Positions 7,558 to 13,025 of a DNA stretch of 13,036 bases are shown here, piece by piece. Each line of letters begins with the position of its first letter. Within the stretch, counting starts at the first letter, position 1. The notes below the pieces were generated by a model, which worked only from the letters and a program-made list of their open reading frames with translations, searched no databases and was not told where the DNA came from. Source of the DNA: JALYZC01 sp035997675 (GTDB taxonomy: Bacteria; Actinomycetota; Thermoleophilia; Solirubrobacterales; Solirubrobacteraceae); assembly GCA_035997675.1 (NCBI GenBank), contig DASYIJ010000296.1, positions 1 to 13,036 of the forward strand, in the 5' to 3' direction. The position numbers and the translations under genes are program-made.

Positions 7558-8708
7558 CGCACGAAGAAGTCGACGCGGTTGGCGCCGGGTGAGATCGCGC
7601 TGCCGTTGCCGTGACCGTCCACGGCGATCGCGTCGACGCGGTAGTGGCCGCTCGGCGGCGTGAACGCCAGCAGGTAGGACCAGTCGGGGCCCCTGCCGGC
7701 GTAGACGAGATCGCGGTGAGCGCCGCAGGCGCCGCGTCGCATCGTCTCGGTCCGCCACGACAGGAAGTAGCACCGGCCCCGGTAGTGGCGCCAGAGACGG
7801 ATGTAGACGGCCTTCACGCCCGACGGGTCCTGACCGACCGTCCCCTTGAGCAGGCGCGGCGCACGCCGCGCGGAGAATCGCTGGCCGCGGCGGATCCCCG
7901 AGATGCGCGCGGCGGGACCCGTGCTGTCGAGCGCCGCCGGGCCACCGCCTTGGGAGCCGACCCCGTCCGCGCCCGAGCCACACGCGCCGTCGGCGCCGTT
8001 GTGGACGCAGACGGCGAGCGTGTTCGAACGCACCGAGTCGGGGCTCTCCGCCTTCAGTGGATGAACGCCCGTGCCGGCGAACGAGAGCGTCGCGGCCCCG
8101 TCGGCGCCGGTGACCTGGCCGCCGACCGAGGCGCCCGCCACGGGCGAGCCGTTCTGCCCGTCGGTCACCGTCACCCGGACCGCCTCGCCTGTGTTGGCGC
8201 TGCCGGGTCCGGTGAGCTTGAGGAGGTGGACCTTCGAGAAGAAGTCGTACGCGAACAGCACGTCGTCGCCGTCGTGCACCTGCTGCTGGCATCCCCCGAT
8301 CTGCGAGGGGGTGAAGTTGAGGGCGTAGCCCCACGAGGGAAAGGTCGGCGCGCCCCCGTTGCTGTCGGGCCCGATGCGGTCGATCCCGAAGTCCTGGAAG
8401 CCGTTGAACCATGTGCCGGACCAGGTGAAGCCCCCGGCCACGGCGCCGTCGTCCAGCGACGTGGTCATCGTCGGCCCGGGGGTCGGGTTGACGCCGCCAT
8501 TGGTCCCGTCACAGGGGTGCGGGCCGCTCGCGTCCTTGGTCAGGGTCTTGGCGTTCGTCGCGACGGTGCCGTCGAACAGCGTCGCGCTCGATCCCTCCAC
8601 CCGCAGGTGCACCGTCGCCGGTGCGGCGAATGCCGCCGGAGACAAGGCGGCGAGCGCCAACGTGAGGACGAGGCCCGCCCGGGCCGCACGTGAGAAGAAG
8701 ACCTGCAT
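7554..8708 (-). CDS. Secreted DUF4430-like multidomain protein, first gene of the B12-riboswitch operon
   Basis: A 384-residue exported protein. The signal peptide covers about 1-29 (GLVLTLALAALSPAAFA). A DUF4430-like region follows (31-165): VHLRVEGSSATLFDGTVAT (33-51), SWGYALNF (125-132), GGCQQQVHDGDDVLFAYDF (138-156) and KVHLLKLTGPG (159-169). An Ig-like repeat (about 175-225, with AGASVGGQVTGADGAATLSF) comes next, then a Gly-rich linker (236-258). A C-terminal beta-rich domain of unknown family (265-384) contains WRHYRGRCYFLSWRTE and Cys313/Cys328. Six cysteines suggest disulfides. It sits directly below the riboswitch with SD AAAGGGGTGG 7 nt before ATG, so it is the first protein made when B12 is scarce. 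Its likely role is extracellular corrinoid capture, by inference. Confidence 0.85.
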   Translation of the reverse strand: MQVFFSRAARAGLVLTLALAALSPAAFAAPATVHLRVEGSSATLFDGTVATNAKTLTKDASGPHPCDGTNGGVNPTPGPTMTTSLDDGAVAGGFTWSGTWFNGFQDFGIDRIGPDSNGGAPTFPSWGYALNFTPSQIGGCQQQVHDGDDVLFAYDFFSKVHLLKLTGPGSANTGEAVRVTVTDGQNGSPVAGASVGGQVTGADGAATLSFAGTGVHPLKAESPDSVRSNTLAVCVHNGADGACGSGADGVGSQGGGPAALDSTGPAARISGIRRGQRFSARRAPRLLKGTVGQDPSGVKAVYIRLWRHYRGRCYFLSWRTETMRRGACGAHRDLVYAGRGPDWSYLLAFTPPSGHYRVDAIAVDGHGNGSAISPGANRVDFFVR

Positions 8709-8715
8709 TTGTCAG

Positions 8716-8725
8716 CCACCCCTTT
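8716..8725 (-). promoter_or_regulatory. Ribosome-binding site of the B12 operon, possibly masked by a hairpin
   Basis: Minus-strand AAAGGGGTGG lies 7 nt before the ATG at 8708. Upstream AGCC (8744-8741) and CCCT (8734-8731) can pair with GGCT (8717-8714) and AGGG (8723-8720), which would enclose this site just after riboswitch helix P1. This suggests translational control by B12; the pairing is seen, the mechanism is inferred. Confidence 0.6.
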
Positions 8726-8748
8726 CCGCGAGGGCGTTTCGGCTTGAT

Positions 8749-8913
8749 GGTCGGCGGTAGGTCTCCTGGCTTCCGGGCTCCCACCCGTCCGCGCCTTCCC
8801 GGGACGAGTCGCGTCCCAGTGGCCTGTGCGCGTTCACGCGCGTGCGGCGGGCTTCCCCGGTCACAGTGGCGGGTCCACGCCGGACTTTCACCGGCTTCCC
8901 TGGACCACCGACC
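8749..8913 (-). ncRNA. Cobalamin (B12) riboswitch aptamer
   Basis: All the core marks of the cobalamin riboswitch are present on the minus strand, in order: GGGAAGCCGGTGAAAGTCCGGC (8900-8879, with the G-C hairpin arms GCCGG/CCGGC), the nearly invariant GCCACTGTGA (8870-8861), a variable hairpin GGGACG/CGTCCC (8817-8801), and the B12 box AAGCCAGGAGACCTACC (8772-8756). Closing helix P1 is a 10-bp pairing of GGTCGGTGGT (8913-8904) with ACCGCCGACC (8758-8749), including one G-U pair. It precedes the DUF4430/ECF operon and is read away from the adenosyltransferase gene. By family knowledge, binding of adenosyl- or other cobalamins represses the downstream genes. This ties the whole cassette to B12 supply. 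Confidence 0.97.
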
Positions 8914-8929
8914 CGGTATGTGCTCCGGC

Positions 8930-8957
8930 ATCCTATCCTGGGACCCGTGACCGTCAA
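8930..8957 (-). promoter_or_regulatory. Promoter of the riboswitch/DUF4430/ECF operon
   Basis: Minus-strand TTGACG (8957-8952) and TAGGAT (8935-8930) are separated by 16 nt, a good housekeeping-sigma match. Transcription would begin near 8923, about ten bases before riboswitch helix P1. The -35 box lies inside codons 2-4 of the divergent adenosyltransferase gene, and the -10 overlaps that gene's own -10. Confidence 0.65.
8934..8939 (+). promoter_or_regulatory. -10 element for the adenosyltransferase, leaderless arrangement
   Basis: TATCCT ends 7 nt before the GTG start codon, so transcription would start at or next to the start codon. No Shine-Dalgarno precedes the GTG, which agrees with a leaderless mRNA. 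No convincing -35 was found at normal spacing. Confidence 0.5.
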
Positions 8958-9507
8958 TCTGACCCGCATCTACACCAAGCTCGGCGACGGGGGCGAGACC
9001 CACCTCGGCGACATGAGCCGCGTGCCCAAGACACACGCGCGGGTCGAGGCGTACGGGACCGTGGACGAGCTCAACGCCCAGCTCGGTCTCCTGCTCACGC
9101 GCGACGACCTCCCGGACGGCTGGCCAGAGTGGCTGCGCCGGGTGCAGAACGACCTCTTCGACGTGGGTGCCGACGTGTCCGTGCCCGCGGGCGGGGAACG
9201 CGACCGGCTGCGTCTGGCCGCCGGCCAGACGGAGTGGCTCGAGGCGCGCTGCGACGAGGTCAACGCCACGCTGGAGCCGCTGAGGTCCTTCGTCCTCCCC
9301 GGCGGCACGCCGACGGCCGCCCAGCTCCACGTGTGCCGGACGGTGTGCCGCCGGGCCGAACGCCGGGCGATCGCCGTCGGCGACGAGCTCAACACCGAGG
9401 TCGTCCGCTACCTCAACCGGCTGTCGGACCTCCTCTTCATCCTCGCCCGCGCGGCGAACCGCGGCGCCGAGCCGCTCTGGGACCCCGGCGCCGGCCGCGA
9501 CGGGTAG
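8947..9507 (+). CDS. pduO: Cob(I)alamin adenosyltransferase, PduO/MMAB type
   Basis: A 186-residue cytoplasmic enzyme that moves the 5'-deoxyadenosyl group from ATP to cob(I)alamin, making coenzyme B12. The N-terminus carries the ATP-binding signature TRIYTKLGDGGETHLGD (6-22) and RVEAYGTVDELNAQLG (32-47). The C-terminus has CRRAERRAIAV (134-144) and RYLNRLSDLLFILARAAN (154-171), with the Arg/Glu and Asn residues typical of the trimeric PduO family. Length is normal. The GTG at 8947 was chosen because it sits just before the conserved TRIYTK and follows a -10 element; a longer reading from 8842 would run through riboswitch DNA. It diverges from the B12 uptake operon, so it likely processes imported corrinoid. 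It ends 9 bp from the convergent PAP2 stop. Confidence 0.96.
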   Translation: MTVNLTRIYTKLGDGGETHLGDMSRVPKTHARVEAYGTVDELNAQLGLLLTRDDLPDGWPEWLRRVQNDLFDVGADVSVPAGGERDRLRLAAGQTEWLEARCDEVNATLEPLRSFVLPGGTPTAAQLHVCRTVCRRAERRAIAVGDELNTEVVRYLNRLSDLLFILARAANRGAEPLWDPGAGRDG

Positions 9508-9516
9508 CCGCGGCCG

Positions 9517-10365
9517 CTAGCGCCGGAGGGCGACCGCGAGAGCGGCGGCGAGAGTCGCGCCGAGCAGCGCGATCGCCACGGCGCCGACCACGAAGACCGT
9601 GTGCGCCTGCGCGTAGGCCAGCGTGGCGTCGGGACGGGCCAGCGCGAGCGCGCCGGCGCACGCCGTCGCCGTGACCGCGGTCAGGGCCGATGGGGTGACG
9701 GCCTCGCGCACCCGCAGCGCCGCCTCGCGGCCGCGGCCGGCGCGCTCCGGCCAGCGAGCGGCCGCCGCCCACAGCGCGGCGACGCCCAGCGCCGTCCACA
9801 CGGTGGCGACGAGGAAGCCACCGAGCACGTCGCTGGGAAGGTGCCACGCGAGGATCAACGTGGAGTAGCCGACGGCGACGGCGAAGATCCCGCCGAGCGC
9901 CGCGACCAGCGGGCGCCAGCGCGGCGCCGAGACGATCACGGCGCACAGCGCGAGCGACATCGCGCCCGTGGCGTGACCGCTGGGCCACGAGGCCGCGCTG
10001 ACGTGCGCGTCCGTCAGCAGGCTCGACGCGCGCGGGCTCGCCAGCGCCGGCTTGAGCAGTTGCGTCGTCACGTTCGCCCCGAGCAGGATGAGCGGCACCA
10101 CCATCGCCGTGCGCGGGCGGGCGCGGACCATCGCCACCGAGACCAGCACGGCGCCGGCCACGAGGAAGGGCAGCGGGTCGCCGAGCCGGACGACCGCGTC
10201 GGCGAGCCGGTCGATACGCGGCGAGTGCAGGTCGACGAACCCCTGGAGGGTCGCGCCATCGAGCCGGCGCCCGAACGCGGCCAGGTCCGCCACCGCCCAC
10301 ACGGCCACCAGCGAGGCGAGGGACGCAAGCGCCCCGAGCAGCGCGATTCGCGGTCTGCGCATCAT
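9517..10365 (-). CDS. PAP2-family membrane phosphatase
   Basis: About 282 residues with an N-terminal helix and several further membrane segments, acting at the membrane on lipid phosphates (undecaprenyl or phosphatidate type; substrate unknown). Numbered from the chosen ATG, the first motif is K105-x6-R112 followed by Ala rather than Pro, the second is PSGH (128-131), and the third is S168-T169-x5-H175-x3-D179. The third motif normally reads Ser-Arg; here the Arg is Thr, while the catalytic His and Asp remain. A C-terminal extension (about 205-282) with two extra hydrophobic segments follows the core. A TTG six codons upstream is an alternative start; ATG is preferred because TACCCT, a -10-like site, ends 6 nt before it (leaderless possibility). 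It lies 25 nt after the diguanylate cyclase. Confidence 0.87.
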   Translation of the reverse strand: MMRRPRIALLGALASLASLVAVWAVADLAAFGRRLDGATLQGFVDLHSPRIDRLADAVVRLGDPLPFLVAGAVLVSVAMVRARPRTAMVVPLILLGANVTTQLLKPALASPRASSLLTDAHVSAASWPSGHATGAMSLALCAVIVSAPRWRPLVAALGGIFAVAVGYSTLILAWHLPSDVLGGFLVATVWTALGVAALWAAAARWPERAGRGREAALRVREAVTPSALTAVTATACAGALALARPDATLAYAQAHTVFVVGAVAIALLGATLAAALAVALRR

Positions 10366-10390
10366 GCGGCGCAGGGTAGCCAAGCGCGGT

Positions 10391-11500
10391 TCAAGCCCGG
10401 CTAAGTGTCACGCGGTGCGATCCCGGCGGTGTGAGCACGGTCGTGCCCGAGTCGCCGTCGATGGCCACGCGGTTGCGCCCGGCGGCCTTTGCCGCGTAGA
10501 GCGCGCGGTCCGCCCGCCGGTAGAGCTCGTCGTAGTGGATCGCCGCGCCGGTGCGAGCCGCCACGCCGACGGACAGCGTGATGTCCACCCCGGCGGGCTC
10601 GGAGCCCTCCACCGCAGCGCGCAGGCGCTCGGCGACCTCGGTGCCGCCTTCGGCCTCCATGCCCGGGAGCAACACGACGAACTCCTCGCCCCCGAGGCGG
10701 TAGAAGAGCTCGAACGAGCGGAGGGCCTTGCGCATCTCATAGGTCGCGTCGCGGAGCACCTGGTCGCCGCGGTCGTGTCCGTACGTGTCGTTGATGCGCT
10801 TGAACTTGTCGAGGTCGCAGGTGAGCAGGCAGACGGGCTTGTCGAGGAGCCTGGCCTGCTCGCGAATCTCCTCGAACCGGCTCTCCAGGCCGCTGCGGTT
10901 GAGCAGACCCGTGAGGGGATCGAGCACCGACTCCTTGCGGTACTGCATCTCCGCCCCGCTCAGTGCGGTGGTCACCGCCACGACGGCTATCAGGAGCGTG
11001 AGCGCCACCATGACGGTGCGGGGTTCGGCGGCGAACGCCGCGGGGTCGACCACGACGGACACGAGGATCATCTCGAACGCGGTGAACGCCCCGAATGCGA
11101 TTACCACAGGGCTGCGAAACCGGATAGCGGCCATGGCCGCCGGGACCACGAGCCACGCCAGAGCGGGACTGTGCGCCCCGCCGGTGAACGCGGCGGCAAC
11201 CGCGAGGACGACGGAGACGGTCAGCAGTGTGGTGGCCACCGGGCGCTCGGGGCGCTCGGTGCGCGCCATCCGCCGGTCGAGCGTGGCGATGGAGACGACC
11301 GTGACAGCGAAGAGGAGCAGCGTCCACCAACCGCTCCAGGGCGCGGTGGCGAGGACCCCGATCCCTATGGCTGCGGCCGAAATCGCACGCGCCCGCTTGA
11401 TGCGGTCGCTCATGTCGAGCACGCGCGCGCGATCGCGCTCGGTTGGGCATAGCCAGCCGGCCATGTGAATTGGGTCGACTGGTTCCCAGCGGTTCTGCAT
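10391..11500 (-). CDS. Membrane diguanylate cyclase (GGDEF domain)
   Basis: A 369-residue protein predicted to make cyclic di-GMP from two GTP. A soluble N-terminus (1-38, with HMAGWLCPTERDRARVLDM) precedes about five to six hydrophobic helices (39-77, 88-106, 112-150, 163-180) that form a membrane sensor region of no recognised family. The GGDEF domain begins at DPLTGLLNR (194-202), continues through CDLDKFKRINDTYGHDRGDQVL (228-249) and has the active-site loop GGEEF (270-274), so catalysis should be intact. The product-inhibition site five residues earlier is RSFE (261-264) instead of RxxD, so feedback may be weak. The first ATG is used; ATGs at residues 13 and 30 are alternatives, and none has a good Shine-Dalgarno. 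It follows the imuB-DUF6504 pair by 15 nt. Confidence 0.92.
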   Translation of the reverse strand: MQNRWEPVDPIHMAGWLCPTERDRARVLDMSDRIKRARAISAAAIGIGVLATAPWSGWWTLLLFAVTVVSIATLDRRMARTERPERPVATTLLTVSVVLAVAAAFTGGAHSPALAWLVVPAAMAAIRFRSPVVIAFGAFTAFEMILVSVVVDPAAFAAEPRTVMVALTLLIAVVAVTTALSGAEMQYRKESVLDPLTGLLNRSGLESRFEEIREQARLLDKPVCLLTCDLDKFKRINDTYGHDRGDQVLRDATYEMRKALRSFELFYRLGGEEFVVLLPGMEAEGGTEVAERLRAAVEGSEPAGVDITLSVGVAARTGAAIHYDELYRRADRALYAAKAAGRNRVAIDGDSGTTVLTPPGSHRVTLSRA

Positions 11501-11516
11501 ACCCCAAAGCGGGGGT
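11501..11516. other. Short hairpin ACCCC-N6-GGGGT between the DUF6504 stop and the diguanylate cyclase start
   Basis: The arms 11501-11505 and 11512-11516 are perfectly complementary. On the minus strand the hairpin shares one base with the TAA stop of the DUF6504 gene and abuts the ATG of the diguanylate cyclase. It has no T-run, so it is not an ordinary terminator. It could limit ribosome access to the cyclase start. Five base pairs could also arise by chance. Confidence 0.35.
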
Positions 11517-11758
11517 TATCTCTGCACGAACCACCCGCCATGAACGAGATCGTGGAATACGACGAGGTTCCGGCCGTCGACCGTCACGACCTCCCAGTAG
11601 CGGCGGCGCAGCGGACCGGCGGTCCACCAACCGTCCTCGACCAGCCAGGATTCGCGGACCGCATCGACCTCGTGCCCGGCGACGGCGAGCGGGCGGCCGC
11701 CCGGATCCGCACGGATCGCGGACCGGTGGGGCGTGGCGAGCCGGCGGGGCGCGCTCAC
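11516..11758 (-). CDS. DUF6504-type small protein, partner gene of imuB
   Basis: An 80-residue protein of unknown function. The GTG start overlaps the imuB stop as GTGA, giving MSAPRRLATPHR. The body contains WLVEDGWWTAGPLRRRYWEVV (38-58) and a C-terminal DGRNLVVFHDLVHGGWFVQR (61-80). The Trp-rich pattern of ‘PLRRRYWEV…VVFHD…GGWFVQ’ is what I recognise as DUF6504, a family commonly found directly after imuB-like genes in actinobacteria. Tight coupling to imuB suggests a role in DNA-damage tolerance, but no activity is known. It has no signal peptide or membrane segment. A much longer reading of the same frame exists up to 12451, but it only shadows imuB. Confidence 0.82.
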   Translation of the reverse strand: MSAPRRLATPHRSAIRADPGGRPLAVAGHEVDAVRESWLVEDGWWTAGPLRRRYWEVVTVDGRNLVVFHDLVHGGWFVQR

Positions 11759-12996
11759 GACCGGCCGCCGCGACCCGACCGGCGTTGGGCGGACGTGCCG
11801 TCGTAGGGCGCGAGCAGCGAACGACGCTCGGGCACCCGCGAGTCCGGGTCGATGTCGACCACGCGCAGAGCGGCATCGGGCCCTGCGGCGGCGCGCGCCT
11901 GGGCGACCGCCTCGCGCAGGCGGGCGTTGCGCGCGGCGGCGGCCTCGTCGAGCAGCGGACGCTGGTCGGACACCGGCGGGCCGAAGCGCTCGACGATCAG
12001 TTCGAGCGTGCGCGCCGGCGCGGGGAGCTCGGCCAGGTGCGGTATGAGGGCGAGACGCAGGCGCCGCGGGTCGGCGGTGGACTCGCGAAAGGCGATCCGC
12101 TCGCGCCATGTCCCTCCCTCGACCAGACGGGCGGTGAGGGCGGCGGCGCGCAGCGTGCGCCCGCGCCGCTCGCGACGAGCCAGCATTCGGTCCACCAGCA
12201 GCCCGAGGGCGTGCTCGAGCTGCGGACCGGAGGCGGCCTCCGGCAGCTCGAGCGTCTCCGTCACCCGCTGCACCGCGGTGCGCGGACGCGGTGACCCACC
12301 GGCGCCGCGGACGAGATCGAGCGCATGGAGGCCCGGCTGCCCGAAGCGGTCGGCGATCGCCGCCCGTGGCAGCGCCGCCAGCGCACCCAGCGTCGGGATG
12401 CCGAGGCGCTCCAGCGTGGCCGGCAGCTCCGGGTCCACCCCGGCACTGCACAGCAGTTCGACCGGCAGCGGCGCCAGGTAGGCGCGGGCCGCCACCGCGT
12501 CACCGGCCACCAGCTCGGGACGGCGCGGGCGCGCGCGCGATGCCGCGGCCAGCGCGCAGAAGCGCGAGGGGCCGCCGCCCACGCGGGCCTCCGAGCGCCC
12601 GACCGCGCGCCGTGCGGCCGCGATCACCCGCTCGCCGCCGCCGAGCAGTCGCCGCAGGCCGCGCTCCTCGAAGCACACCAGCCCGGGGCGCTCGGGCGCG
12701 ACGGCCGCCCCGATCCCCTCCAGCCGTGCCAGCACCAGCTCCCACGCCTCGGCCACGCCGGCGGGATCGGGCGGCACGAGCGCGAGCCGCGGGCAGCGCG
12801 CGAGCGCCTCCCCCAGGCGCATCCCCGCCCGCACGCCGAACGCCTCGGCGGCCGCCGACGGTTCTCCGATCGCCTGGTTCCCGTCGCCCGGCGCGGGTGC
12901 CAGCACGGCCGGCCCCCGCAGCAGTGCCCGCCGGCCGCCGGCGGCGATGGCGAGTTCGAAGCGGGGAAGGAGGATGCAGACGACCAAGGCGAACAC
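11755..12996 (-). CDS. imuB: ImuB-like Y-family DNA polymerase homologue, catalytically degenerate
   Basis: About 413 residues with the Y-family layout: palm start FALVVCILLPRFELAIAA (2-18), EAFGVRAGMRLGEALARCP (51-69), fingers/palm region to about 170, helix-hairpin-helix thumb (LERLGIPTLGALAALPRAAIADRFG, 195-219), and a little-finger domain (about 245-350). In active enzymes the first strand carries a metal-binding Asp (DxDxFF); here it reads LLPRFE. The second carboxylate motif (S-x-D-E) reads CFEERGL (108-114). Loss of these residues is typical of ImuB, which acts as a beta-clamp adaptor for DnaE2 in mutagenic repair. The GTG start is provisional: it lies inside the SOS box, and downstream TTG/GTG codons are possible. 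An imuA-like gene would be expected to the right, outside the window. Confidence 0.88.
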   Translation of the reverse strand: MFALVVCILLPRFELAIAAGGRRALLRGPAVLAPAPGDGNQAIGEPSAAAEAFGVRAGMRLGEALARCPRLALVPPDPAGVAEAWELVLARLEGIGAAVAPERPGLVCFEERGLRRLLGGGERVIAAARRAVGRSEARVGGGPSRFCALAAASRARPRRPELVAGDAVAARAYLAPLPVELLCSAGVDPELPATLERLGIPTLGALAALPRAAIADRFGQPGLHALDLVRGAGGSPRPRTAVQRVTETLELPEAASGPQLEHALGLLVDRMLARRERRGRTLRAAALTARLVEGGTWRERIAFRESTADPRRLRLALIPHLAELPAPARTLELIVERFGPPVSDQRPLLDEAAAARNARLREAVAQARAAAGPDAALRVVDIDPDSRVPERRSLLAPYDGTSAQRRSGRGGRS

Positions 12997-13004
12997 ATGT
13001 TCGC
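12989..13004. promoter_or_regulatory. imuB: LexA-binding SOS box at the imuB start
   Basis: GCGAACacatGTTCGC has perfect 6-bp inverted arms around a 4-bp centre. It matches the Gram-positive/actinobacterial LexA consensus CGAAC-RNRY-GTTCG exactly in its core. It overlaps the assigned imuB GTG start, so LexA bound here would block transcription start of the imuB operon. ImuB cassettes are known SOS genes, which supports the call. Confidence 0.85.
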
Positions 13005-13025
13005 ATCCGGGCCGTCCCCGGGCAA
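12997..13025 (-). promoter_or_regulatory. Possible imuB promoter overlapping the SOS box
   Basis: Minus-strand TTGCCC (13025-13020) and GAACAT (13002-12997) have 17-nt spacing, with the -10 inside the LexA box. The -10 match is weak (3 of 6). If used, transcription would begin near 12990, just inside the assigned coding start, which would favour a slightly later start codon. Confidence 0.3.

Noticed and set aside
8842..8946. Upstream in-frame extension of the adenosyltransferase from an ATG at 8842
   Set aside because: It would encode riboswitch DNA; the conserved protein starts just after the GTG at 8947, which also follows a -10 element.
9505..9519. Intrinsic terminator between the convergent adenosyltransferase and PAP2 genes
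   Set aside because: TAGCCGCGGCCGCTA is nearly palindromic, but it is short, made partly of the two stop codons, and has no T-run.
11755..12996. Active DinB/Pol IV translesion polymerase
   Set aside because: The metal-binding carboxylate motifs are replaced (LLPRFE, CFEERGL) and the DUF6504 partner and SOS box fit ImuB.
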